From Bacillota bacterium (lineage in GTDB: Bacteria > Bacillota > Clostridia > Oscillospirales > Ruminococcaceae), in the NCBI GenBank assembly GCA_023391875.1, contig JAEWAB010000004.1, positions 372,001-436,000 of the forward strand: DNA of 64,000 nucleotides, in the 5' to 3' direction. The position numbers were made by a program, and so were the translations under genes. Within the stretch, counting starts at the first letter, position 1. The number at the start of each line of letters is the position of its first letter. This document shows positions 17,606-24,356 of this stretch, piece after piece. The notes beneath the pieces were generated by a model. That model did not search any database and was not told where the DNA came from. It was given only the letters and a program-made list of their open reading frames with translations.

Positions 17606-17969
17606 TGTTACGCAACAGCTGTTTGATTTTTAAGTACTGAATGAGTTCCTGCTTATCCGATTCACTCCAGGTATCCATATCGGCAAGTAACCGTAGGATG
17701 TTGCTGCCGTCTTGGGATGCAGAGAGCGTTCTTAATAGCTCCAATATCCACACCGGCGTTTTCTCGGAGTATTCCTCTTCGCCCATGAGATAGGCCACAG
17801 AGGTTCCCAATGCCTCTGCAATGGTTTCCAGCCCCTTTAGTGACGGCTTGGTACGCTCCTGCTCTACATCACAGAGAAAGGAAGGGGATAGCTCCGTCAG
17901 CTGCCCCAGCGCTTTTAAGGTTAGTTTTCGCTGTTTGCGTAACGCTTTAATCCTTGGCCCTACAGTCAA
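17586..17969 (-). CDS. XRE-family transcriptional regulator (element repressor)
   Basis: The start chosen is TTG at 17969 (MTVGPRIKALRKQRKLT), 8 nt after GGAGG; the longer GTG frame from 17984 would begin on that ribosome site. The 127-aa protein has an N-terminal Cro/C1 helix-turn-helix (LTLKALGQLTELSPSFLCDV, then PSLKGLETIAEALG) and a C-terminal helical tail. It is transcribed divergently from the small XRE gene at 18173, with two promoters and two matching dyads between them, the layout of a phage-like repressor switch. It probably represses its own promoter and the divergent one. Confidence 0.88.
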   Translation of the reverse strand: MTVGPRIKALRKQRKLTLKALGQLTELSPSFLCDVEQERTKPSLKGLETIAEALGTSVAYLMGEEEYSEKTPVWILELLRTLSASQDGSNILRLLADMDTWSESDKQELIQYLKIKQLLRNNKESGA

Positions 17970-17987
17970 CGTACATTCCTCCACAAA

Positions 17988-18004
17988 ATACGGTATATTC
18001 GTAT
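17988..18004. promoter_or_regulatory. Operator dyad O1 (ATACG-N7-CGTAT)
   Basis: A 17-bp dyad just downstream of the minus-strand -10 box, so a bound repressor would block the start of the 17586-17969 gene. The 16 bases at 17990-18005 are the exact reverse complement of 18052-18067 (O2). Confidence 0.75.
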
Positions 18005-18012
18005 TCCTAACC

Positions 18013-18041
18013 AGTATAGCAGAGAATCATTCTTGTGTAAA
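18013..18041 (-). promoter_or_regulatory. Sigma-A type promoter of the XRE repressor
   Basis: On the minus strand TTTACA (18041-18036), a 17-nt spacer and TATACT (18018-18013). The start site would fall near 18006, next to operator O1. Confidence 0.75.
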
Positions 18042-18052
18042 CTGCAATGATA

Positions 18053-18069
18053 ATACGAATATACCGTAC
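18053..18069. promoter_or_regulatory. Operator dyad O2 (ATACG-N7-CGTAC)
   Basis: Matches O1 in inverted orientation over 16 bases (18052-18067). It lies upstream of both -35 boxes, so binding at O1 and O2, about 48 bp apart, could form a repressor loop. Confidence 0.7.
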
Positions 18070-18105
18070 ATGGTTCGTAATAACGTAGAATATGCATTGG
18101 TAATC

Positions 18106-18134
18106 TTGTGATGTATTCTGTATTAACGTATAAT
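18106..18134 (+). promoter_or_regulatory. Sigma-A type promoter of the 18173 operon
   Basis: TTGTGA (18106-18111), a 17-nt spacer and TATAAT (18129-18134), 38 bp before the small XRE gene. Confidence 0.7.
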
Positions 18135-18172
18135 GTGGTCGGATAAGGAAGAAACGACAGGGGTGGTGACGA

Positions 18173-18364
18173 ATGAATACGGGTAAAACGATAAGAAATA
18201 TCAGGCAGCAACAGCATCTATCTCAAAAACAGTTGGCTCAGCTTGTAGAGATATCACCGTCGTACCTATGTGACATGGAGAAGGGACGCTATAACGGCTC
18301 GGTTAGGGTACTTCAAAAGATAGCGGCAGCATTAAAAGTAGACTTGGCTACGTTACTGAAATGA
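18173..18364 (+). CDS. Small XRE-family regulator (Cro-like)
   Basis: A 63-aa protein that is little more than one helix-turn-helix domain (QHLSQKQLAQLVEISPSYLC then VRVLQKIAAALKVDLATLL). Its recognition region SPSYLCDMEKG resembles SPSFLCDVEQE of the divergent repressor, so the two probably read related operators. The ATG follows GGGGTGG. A membrane-protein gene follows after 15 nt with its own GGAGG site. Confidence 0.85.
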   Translation: MNTGKTIRNIRQQQHLSQKQLAQLVEISPSYLCDMEKGRYNGSVRVLQKIAAALKVDLATLLK

Positions 18365-18379
18365 CAGGAGGAAAATACA

Positions 18380-18682
18380 TTGCAGGACTTATACGCATTA
18401 TTATGCTTAATATTAGGGTTACCGGTTGGATTGTTCTTTTACTGGCTGATTAATCAGCTCTTTGAAATCTATTACTTTGGCTGCGGCGCGGTTTGGGGGC
18501 TGTTCTGGGGGTGCTTGGTTGCCGGAGCGATAGTAATGTTTTTAATTTTAGAGTTTCTCGGGAACCTTGCTTTCCCAATCGCTATTTTCTTTTTAATTGT
18601 ATGGTTAATAGCCCGCAAGAAAAAGAAAAACCAGCCGCAGAACCCGAATGATAACAATAACCCAAATCAGAAGCCACAATAA
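18380..18682 (+). CDS. Small membrane protein with hydrophilic tail
   Basis: The 100-aa protein begins with TTG after ACAGGAGG. Three hydrophobic segments fall at about 5-25, 32-55 and 58-78, followed by a basic and then Asn/Pro-rich cytoplasmic tail (ARKKKKNQPQNPNDNNNPN). I recognise no family. It is co-transcribed with the small XRE regulator, so it is switched with it. It may be a holin-like or envelope protein of the element; the sequence does not decide this. Confidence 0.65.
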   Translation: MQDLYALLCLILGLPVGLFFYWLINQLFEIYYFGCGAVWGLFWGCLVAGAIVMFLILEFLGNLAFPIAIFFLIVWLIARKKKKNQPQNPNDNNNPNQKPQ

Positions 18683-18692
18683 CTAAAAAGTC

Positions 18693-18715
18693 CATAGTCG
18701 CTTGTCGCGACTGTG
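18693..18715 (+). terminator. Hairpin after the membrane-protein gene
   Basis: A 9-bp stem (catagtcgc/gcgactgtg, one G-U pair) with a 5-nt loop, followed only by a short T-rich stretch. It may be a weak terminator or an mRNA structure before the tiny peptide genes. Confidence 0.4.
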
Positions 18716-18743
18716 AGCTGATATTTTGAAAGGAGTAATATTG

Positions 18744-18830
18744 ATGGAGTTTCTAATATTCATAGCCGGTTTTGTATTAACGCTTGGTATTGCCTATTGC
18801 GCTTATTACTTTGACAGGAATGCAACATGA
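18744..18830 (+). CDS. 28-aa single-pass membrane peptide
   Basis: A short frame from ATG at 18744, behind AAAGGAG with 8-nt spacing, encodes MEFLIFIAGFVLTLGIAYCA followed by YYFDRNAT. One transmembrane helix fills residues 3-22. The stop overlaps the start of the next short gene as ATGA, which strongly suggests both are translated. No family is recognised. Confidence 0.55.
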   Translation: MEFLIFIAGFVLTLGIAYCAYYFDRNAT

Positions 18831-18934
18831 TTGATTTTCTAATAGCCGGTAAAGCAGTGGAGTTGTTTGCGAAGGGGATTACTCTGGCGATTAGTTTGAT
18901 TACAGCGATTACCCGATTGAAGAATATACGGTAA
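18827..18934 (+). CDS. 35-aa amphipathic/hydrophobic peptide
   Basis: Starts at the ATGA overlap with the preceding peptide and encodes a helical peptide: MIDFLIAGKAVELFAKGITL, then AISLITAITRLKNIR. The hydrophobic helix with a basic tail is reminiscent of phage-element peptides or type I toxins, but no antisense RNA is evident. A diverged copy of the same peptide lies at 20408-20491, which supports that it is a real coding unit. Confidence 0.55.
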   Translation: MIDFLIAGKAVELFAKGITLAISLITAITRLKNIR

Positions 18935-19053
18935 TCTATATCTTGGAAGCATTTTCACATGCCGCAAATATCGCCATGAAATGATAGAAATGTATGAAAT
19001 AGTACGGGCACCCCGTATTATCTGTCGGAAACAGAGAACTTATTTTGTTAATA

Positions 19054-19082
19054 TTGTATAGAAACAATCGTACTGGTAAAAT
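19054..19082 (+). promoter_or_regulatory. Sigma-A type promoter of the WG-repeat gene
   Basis: TTGTAT (19054-19059), a 17-nt spacer and TAAAAT (19077-19082), 31 bp before the ATG at 19113. Confidence 0.65.
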
Positions 19083-19112
19083 GATAAAAACAGCATAAGG
19101 AGGACGTCATCT

Positions 19113-20324
19113 ATGAAGTTTAAAAAAATCATCACTGCAGCCATTGCCGGTATTGTCATCCTATCCGTTGGGAATATCCCCCTACAAGCAGCGGATTTTC
19201 AGAAGAAGATTCCCATCCGTACCGAGCTTATCTGTGAATCAGTTGCGGGTGTAAAAATCCATGATTATTCTAGCGGCATGTTCGTAATTGAGGATAAAAA
19301 CCATCGATTTGGCTATGTGGACAGCGATTTTAACGATGTTATAAAGCCGCAATATGACTCTGCACTGGCATTTCAGAATGGGATTGCGGTCGTTAGTAAA
19401 AACGGAAAATACGGCGGGGTGGATACAACCGGAAAGACCGTGATTCCATTTCAGTATGATTCCTTTGGTCAATTCCAGGAGGGCCTGGCATTAGTGGCGG
19501 TAGGCTCCAAGGAAACGGAGTATAGCTATGTGGAAGGTAAATATGGCTTTGTCGATCTTCAGGGAAGAATTAAAATACCATTGAATTGGGATAGAGCTGA
19601 ACCATTCTATGAGGGGTATGCTATCGTTACAAAGGATGGGAAAAGTGGTTTCGTAAATACTCAAGGCAGATTGGTCATTCCCTGTCAGTTTGATCAGGCA
19701 TATTCCTTTCACAATGGGTATGCCGCTGTTAGGGTAAAAGATAAGTGGGGCGTGATCAATAAACAGGGGCAATTCGTAATTTCGCCTGTTTGGGATGGTA
19801 TCATGGGGGATGGTGAAAACGGTGTATATGCTGCCATGAAACAAGAGCAGGGGGGACGCTACAGGAACCTTTATGGTATTGTCACTGTTGGTGATAACGT
19901 TGTTCTTCAGCCTGTCTACGATGAATATATAGAATTTTCTAAAGGCTATGCAAATGTTCAGGCAAGCAACGGTAAATATGGGCTGATGGATAAAGCCGGG
20001 AAATGGGCGGTGAAGCCACAATACTCAGCGATGCTTTTTGGGGGTGATAATGATTTGATTGCATTCACCAAAAACGGAGCATACGGTTACATGGATTTTC
20101 ACGAGAAGGTAGTCATCAAGCCTCAGTTTACAATGGTGTATTCGTTTTCTGATGGTACTGCTGGAGTACAGCAAAATGGTGGTACTGGTATTATTAACAC
20201 AAAAGGAGAATATCTCATTTCACCGTCACTGGGATACATAGAGATCGTTCGAGCCACTGACAGAGATTTTATGATTGCTCAAAAACAAAACCAGACGGCG
20301 GTTTATCAGGTCATATACGAATAA
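19113..20324 (+). CDS. Secreted WG-repeat protein
   Basis: The 403-aa protein has an N-terminal signal peptide (MKFKKIITAAIAGIVILSVG, cleavage likely near QAA) behind AAGGAGG. The rest is at least eight WG-type repeats, each with the pattern G.YG.VD..GK.VI.PQYD..: examples are KYGGVDTTGKTVIPFQYD, KSGFVNTQGRLVIPCQFD and KWGVINKQGQFVISPVWD. WG repeats form beta-rich surfaces of unknown binding role. The gene has its own promoter and strong terminator, so it is an independent cargo unit of the element, probably exported. Confidence 0.9.
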   Translation: MKFKKIITAAIAGIVILSVGNIPLQAADFQKKIPIRTELICESVAGVKIHDYSSGMFVIEDKNHRFGYVDSDFNDVIKPQYDSALAFQNGIAVVSKNGKYGGVDTTGKTVIPFQYDSFGQFQEGLALVAVGSKETEYSYVEGKYGFVDLQGRIKIPLNWDRAEPFYEGYAIVTKDGKSGFVNTQGRLVIPCQFDQAYSFHNGYAAVRVKDKWGVINKQGQFVISPVWDGIMGDGENGVYAAMKQEQGGRYRNLYGIVTVGDNVVLQPVYDEYIEFSKGYANVQASNGKYGLMDKAGKWAVKPQYSAMLFGGDNDLIAFTKNGAYGYMDFHEKVVIKPQFTMVYSFSDGTAGVQQNGGTGIINTKGEYLISPSLGYIEIVRATDRDFMIAQKQNQTAVYQVIYE

Positions 20325-20340
20325 AATATTGAATCATAAA

Positions 20341-20382
20341 CCCGGATGCTTTCTAAAAAGAGCATCCGGGATAATTTTTTTA
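20341..20382 (+). terminator. Strong Rho-independent terminator of the WG-repeat gene
   Basis: Perfect 10-bp stem cccggatgct/agcatccggg (20341-20350 with 20361-20370), 10-nt loop and a run of seven T. Confidence 0.9.
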
Positions 20383-20407
20383 AGACCATGTCACATATAA
20401 AGCATGT

Positions 20408-20491
20408 AAGGCGGCTGAAGTATTGGCCAAGGGGATTGCTTTAGCTATCAGTCTGATAACAGCAGTTTTGAAGTTAAACAGAAAGCGATAG
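20408..20491 (+). pseudogene. Degenerate copy of the 35-aa peptide gene
   Basis: The frame reads KAAEVLAKGIALAISLITAV then LKLNRKR and a stop; it aligns with KAVELFAKGITLAISLITAI of the 18827 gene. No ATG or GTG precedes it in frame after an upstream stop; only an internal TTG exists. It is a remnant or a truncated duplicate. Confidence 0.6.
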
Positions 20492-20499
20492 TTCTTTTT

Positions 20500-20534
20500 G
20501 GCCGAAGCGTTTGTTCCGGCCTAATTTTTTTTAT
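20500..20534 (+). terminator. Rho-independent terminator
   Basis: GGCCG/CGGCC hairpin around 20500-20521 followed by an eight-T run. It would end transcription reading through the peptide remnant. Confidence 0.7.
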
Positions 20535-20559
20535 TTTAAGTTAAATCTAGTCATTGTCA

Positions 20560-20589
20560 TTGTATGTCCCTATAAATAAGCTGTATAAT
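20560..20589 (+). promoter_or_regulatory. Sigma-A type promoter of the IS630-like gene
   Basis: TTGTAT (20560-20565), an 18-nt spacer and TATAAT (20584-20589), 24 bp before the ATG at 20614; GGGGGG lies between as ribosome site. Confidence 0.65.
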
Positions 20590-20613
20590 CATTAAGACTA
20601 AGGGGGGTATACG

Positions 20614-21708
20614 ATGACAATTGATTCTAGAAAAGCTCTTTCTAAGCTTACGCGGTTTTCCAAACACAGTAACTTAAATCAGGAGACAAGAGATAAGCTG
20701 AGAGTACTCATTGAATACTACAAAGGTTCCAGTACCAAGCAATTAGCCGAAGAATGCTATATCTCTCAAAGAACCGTTCAGCGGTGGATAAAGGATTATT
20801 CTCAAAATGGCTTGGATGCTCTAAAAGCAACAAAATATAAGCCGACAAAGCTCACTAATGATCTCTTGAATAGCTTAGTTGAGGCAATGGCCAATAATCC
20901 TCTAACATATGGCCTACCATACTCATTATGGGATGGGTTTACATTAAGTGTATATATTAAGCAAACATATCAGCAGGATATCAGTCCTTTAACCTTACCA
21001 AAAGTATTACGCTCGGCAAGGCTTCAATACGCCGATGATTTTTCCGATTGGAAACATATGAACGTAAATTATGTTTCTAATATAATCCGAGAATATAAAG
21101 AGGAAAGACAAAAAGCATTAGCGCTAATGGGCTTAATCTTTTTAGGTAGAACGGATAAGAATAAGAGATTAGCATCTCCAAGAAGAAAAGAACCTGGAAC
21201 TAAACTTTTAAGACTGACAGCCAATAAGAATGCAGCCAAAAAGTATATTCGATACTACGGATTTGTATGTAAGCTTTATCATAAAGGTCAATCAAAATTA
21301 TTTAAAAATGCCATACAAACAAATGAGATACGCTTAATGAGCTGTGATATATATAAGCTTTTAAAAAGTTTTACAGAAAAAACATTACGGAGAACACAAA
21401 AAAATTTAGTGGTTATGCGGGATTCCAAACAAAATAGGCTGGCAATACAGCAATTATATGCCGAAAGTTTATTATCGACCGCTTCGTCGCATGTATCATT
21501 CTTGCTCATTCCCAAAGTGGCTTTTGATTTTAGCGATATAAATGAAGTTCAATTTATTAAGGATATTACCGATGGCATAGATTATATGGAGCTAAAAAAT
21601 CATAATCGTATAGACGATGATCCGGGCAATAAACTTCGTTTTAGCGGGTTGGAAATACGCACAGTTACTAAACGGTTTAAAATATTAACTAAAAGGAAAA
21701 CGACATAA
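20614..21708 (+). CDS. IS630-type transposase-derived protein, DDE residues apparently lost
   Basis: The 364-aa protein has the two N-terminal helix-turn-helix modules of IS630-family transposases: SSTKQLAEECYISQRTVQRW (39-58) and a winged domain around NPLTYGLPYSLWDGFTLSVY (95-114). The C-terminal half is laid out like the catalytic core, but the expected acids are missing: VLVLDN-type strand reads NLVVMRDSKQN, and the LPPYSPDLNPIE-type block reads LIPKVAFDFSDINEVQFIKD. The reading frame is intact, has its own promoter and strong ribosome site, and no terminal inverted repeats are obvious. It may be a domesticated DNA-binding protein or a slowly decaying element; I favour the first only weakly. 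Confidence 0.6.
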   Translation: MTIDSRKALSKLTRFSKHSNLNQETRDKLRVLIEYYKGSSTKQLAEECYISQRTVQRWIKDYSQNGLDALKATKYKPTKLTNDLLNSLVEAMANNPLTYGLPYSLWDGFTLSVYIKQTYQQDISPLTLPKVLRSARLQYADDFSDWKHMNVNYVSNIIREYKEERQKALALMGLIFLGRTDKNKRLASPRRKEPGTKLLRLTANKNAAKKYIRYYGFVCKLYHKGQSKLFKNAIQTNEIRLMSCDIYKLLKSFTEKTLRRTQKNLVVMRDSKQNRLAIQQLYAESLLSTASSHVSFLLIPKVAFDFSDINEVQFIKDITDGIDYMELKNHNRIDDDPGNKLRFSGLEIRTVTKRFKILTKRKTT

Positions 21709-21755
21709 AATGATAAGATTGATTCTTAACGGGTGGCTTATATGTACGCCAAAAA

Positions 21756-21848
21756 CGCACAGTTGCTAACCGGTTTAAAGTGTTAATCAGAAGAAAAAAG
21801 CGACATAGTAAAAATAAAAAAAGATTCTCGACTTGTGCTGATAAGTAA
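21756..21848 (+). pseudogene. Duplicated 3' tail of a second IS630-like gene
   Basis: The frame RTVANRFKVLIRRKKRHSKN and 10 more codons to TAA is a diverged copy of RTVTKRFKILTKRKTT, the C-terminus of the 20614-21708 gene. It shows that a second, slightly longer homologue once lay here and was lost except for its tail, for example by recombination between copies. The rest of 21849-22019 shows nothing I can identify. Confidence 0.6.
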
Positions 21849-22019
21849 GCCAAGTTGGGAATTTTTCATATCGGGCGACAAGCGTTGCCGACGGACAACA
21901 ACTCAGCACGAATATATAGCTTATGATACTATTACAGCAGTAAGAGAAACGCTTCTGAATGGTTGCAACCGAAAAAGCTAACACTCATTACAATATTTAA
22001 CGAAAGGGCGTAATGCCAA

Positions 22020-22490
22020 ATGATTAGAAAACTCTCCCAGATCCCCGATAATTCTCAGCAGAATAATTCTAGCCCCAATGATGATTACGACGAGGCTGCC
22101 GTGGCAGAAAGCGATGACGACTTCGACGAAGATGACCAGCTGCTCGAAGATGAGCAAGAAATCCCAATTGCTCAAACCACATATACAGTGCCGGACGGCA
22201 ATTATATTTCAGCCATTGAGGGATTTAAATCCTTCAATGATAGAAATGGGATGCCCAAGTTGCTGTTATCATTACTACAGCAAAACGGTGACATATTTGT
22301 GACGACGCAGCCTATCCCACTAAATTCCAATACAGCATTTGGAAGCTGCATGCTGCAGCTTAAGCAGCAGGGGTATAGGATTGTCTCCAACGTGTTAATC
22401 GGCGCGAAAGTACGCTTTACCGTTGTAAACAAGGTAGCTGCGTCAGGCAGAACCTACAGTCAAATCACAGATTTTAGAATTATAAAATAG
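22020..22490 (+). CDS. Acidic-N-terminus protein with OB-like C-terminal domain
   Basis: The 156-aa protein has an extremely acidic stretch (DDDFDEDDQLLEDEQE, about 32-47) followed by a beta-rich domain: YTVPDGNYISAIEGFKSF, MPKLLLSLLQ, ... VLIGAKVRFTVVNKVAASGR and YSQITDFRI. The strand order resembles single-strand-binding OB folds used by phages and integrative elements, here with the acidic tail at the N-terminus. This is inference from pattern only. It precedes the ATPase gene by 58 bp and probably serves element DNA replication or recombination. Confidence 0.65.
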   Translation: MIRKLSQIPDNSQQNNSSPNDDYDEAAVAESDDDFDEDDQLLEDEQEIPIAQTTYTVPDGNYISAIEGFKSFNDRNGMPKLLLSLLQQNGDIFVTTQPIPLNSNTAFGSCMLQLKQQGYRIVSNVLIGAKVRFTVVNKVAASGRTYSQITDFRIIK

Positions 22491-22548
22491 TTCGCACTAA
22501 TACCGGCGGGGCACACAGCCCTGCCGGTTACTAAGGAGGGAAAAGACG

Positions 22549-24009
22549 ATGAATTTATTTGAAAAAGGCATCCGTTCGGACAAGCTTTTGAACACGGCAA
22601 TAAAAAACTTGACCCTGTTTCAAGACCAGAACGGAAACCGACATGCTATTACTACTACAGGCTTAAATAAGGATATCATCGACATTCCGGGCAATGGGTT
22701 GGAGCGTTGGCTTAGAAGACTCTTTCTAATGACGGATAGGACCACGTTACACCCTATTGATATCAAAAGGGTGGCAGACTATGTGGAATCGTTGACATTT
22801 GCGGACGATGTCGAGGAGCGGCCATATTTTGCACGGGTAGGGCAGAGCGGGGCAACACTTTACTACAACATTGGTGGAACTGCAAAGAAAGTGGTAAAGA
22901 TTACGCCCGCCGGTGTTGAACTTCTCGATAATTCAAATTACTGGGTCTGTTTTAGGCCTTCAATTGCTCAGACATTGCCCAATTTAAGCAGCAAAGCAGA
23001 GCATCTTCCTAACCTTCTTCACCCCTTTTTTAGAGTGCAAAAAGATGACGAGTGGGTATTGTTAATGGTTTACATAATAACATGCTTCGTATGCGACATA
23101 AATCACCCTATATTAGTGCTTTACGGTAGCGCAGGCAGTGCTAAATCTACCACAATGGAGACTATCGGTACTATAGTAGACCCAAACAGGAACAACAGGC
23201 TCACAAAAAGCCCTGATAGGCGCAACATGATAGCTGCCTTGTCCAATCGTTATTTCATCGGGTTCGACAACCTTCAGGTATTAAAACAGTGGCTTTCAGA
23301 CCTGCTCTGCTCAGTTTCAACCGGAGGCTCTGAGCCATTAAGGCAGTACTATACGACAAACGACTTGACGGAAGTCTGCTTAAAGGGTTGTGTTTGCCTT
23401 AACGGTATTGAAGTTGTGGCAGTGGCGAAGGATCTACTTGACCGTTCTATCTTAATTGAGCTTAAACGTATACCGGACGATGAAATACTCACCGAGGCTC
23501 AGTATACTTTATCACTCAAAGAAGCCATGCCGCAGATATTGGGCTCTATATTCGACGTATTGCACAAAGCGCTTGCATTTCTCGGCAACTCGGAAATAGC
23601 GGTAAAAAGCAGAATGGCAGACTTTCTTACCTACGGTTATGCTATCGCAGAGAGCATTGGCGCAGGCTTAGGAGAAAAATTTGCTCAAGCCTACGCAGCG
23701 AACAAAAAGCTGGCCGAGCAGGAAGAACGTCTACCTGTAATAGTCGAATGCTTGGTTTCGTTTATGAGTTACCAGACTACATGGTCTGGTACGATGACCG
23801 ACCTTCGTAACCAGTTGCAGCCCATTGCAAAACAAAAAGGTTTTAGCCAATTGGAGTTTCCGGCTAGCGCCAGCGCTCTGTCTAGACAGATAGGCTATGC
23901 TAGGGCTGAGCTTGAACGTCAAAATATTGCCATCTCACAGCAGGTTGGCGGTAACAGAATAGTCGAAATTCGTAACGCGGCATGTGATGATGGTTTAATC
24001 CTTGGTTAA
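22549..24009 (+). CDS. P-loop ATPase, element replication/helicase-like
   Basis: The 486-aa protein begins behind AAGGAGGG. A central P-loop ATPase is clear: LVLYGSAGSAKSTTME (Walker A, 193-200), FIGFDN (Walker B, 236-241), then SEPLRQYYT and LDRSILIELKRI (sensor/arginine finger region). Its layout resembles DUF927/D5-like helicases of phages and integrative elements; the N-terminal 160 residues form a separate domain (GNGLERWLRRLF). A primase motif is not obvious. With the OB-like protein and the serine recombinase it forms the maintenance module of the element. Confidence 0.75.
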   Translation: MNLFEKGIRSDKLLNTAIKNLTLFQDQNGNRHAITTTGLNKDIIDIPGNGLERWLRRLFLMTDRTTLHPIDIKRVADYVESLTFADDVEERPYFARVGQSGATLYYNIGGTAKKVVKITPAGVELLDNSNYWVCFRPSIAQTLPNLSSKAEHLPNLLHPFFRVQKDDEWVLLMVYIITCFVCDINHPILVLYGSAGSAKSTTMETIGTIVDPNRNNRLTKSPDRRNMIAALSNRYFIGFDNLQVLKQWLSDLLCSVSTGGSEPLRQYYTTNDLTEVCLKGCVCLNGIEVVAVAKDLLDRSILIELKRIPDDEILTEAQYTLSLKEAMPQILGSIFDVLHKALAFLGNSEIAVKSRMADFLTYGYAIAESIGAGLGEKFAQAYAANKKLAEQEERLPVIVECLVSFMSYQTTWSGTMTDLRNQLQPIAKQKGFSQLEFPASASALSRQIGYARAELERQNIAISQQVGGNRIVEIRNAACDDGLILG

Positions 24010-24066
24010 TTGAGCGACATTGGCGGCAACGGCGGCAAATAAAGCAGATTTTTCATAGACAGTTTT

Positions 24067-24094
24067 CCCCCAAAGGCTTGGTGGCCTTTGGGGG
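24067..24094. repeat. Perfect 11-bp inverted repeat between ATPase and recombinase genes
   Basis: CCCCCAAAGGC (24067-24077), 6-nt loop, GCCTTTGGGGG (24084-24094). There is no T-run on the plus side. It is GC-rich in an AT-rich setting and may be a structured origin, a recombinase-related site or a factor-independent transcription stop. Confidence 0.6.
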
Positions 24095-24123
24095 TATAGA
24101 TAAAGGTTTAAGGAAGTGTTGAC

Positions 24124-24303
24124 TTGATTGAAAAAATGACCGTTAGTATAAAACGTTGCGATATAAAGAAAACTCATGACTCATCTGCCATACAGGAGAT
24201 CGAAGAACAGAACGGTGATAGCCTATCTTTATTCCTTTTTCCAATGGTGCAGATATTCCACCAGATGATTGTTACAAGTGAAATTAAAACTAAACATGAT
24301 TAA
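24124..24303 (+). CDS. Small hypothetical protein upstream of the recombinase
   Basis: A 59-aa frame from TTG at 24124, with AAGGAAG 8 nt upstream, encoding IEKMTVSIKRCDIKKTHDSS and ending in SEIKTKHD. The C-terminal half has a hydrophobic stretch (SLSLFLFPMVQIFHQMI). Many large-serine-recombinase elements carry such a small gene directly before the integrase, sometimes encoding a directionality factor; here that is only a possibility. Confidence 0.5.
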   Translation: MIEKMTVSIKRCDIKKTHDSSAIQEIEEQNGDSLSLFLFPMVQIFHQMIVTSEIKTKHD

Positions 24304-24356
24304 AATTTATATTATATTTTTGAATATATCAAACTTTGAAAGGATGTTTAATAATA

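Noticed and set aside
24067..24094. Hairpin considered as terminator of the ATPase gene
   Set aside because: The stem is perfect, but no T-run follows it on the plus strand, so it is reported as an inverted repeat only.
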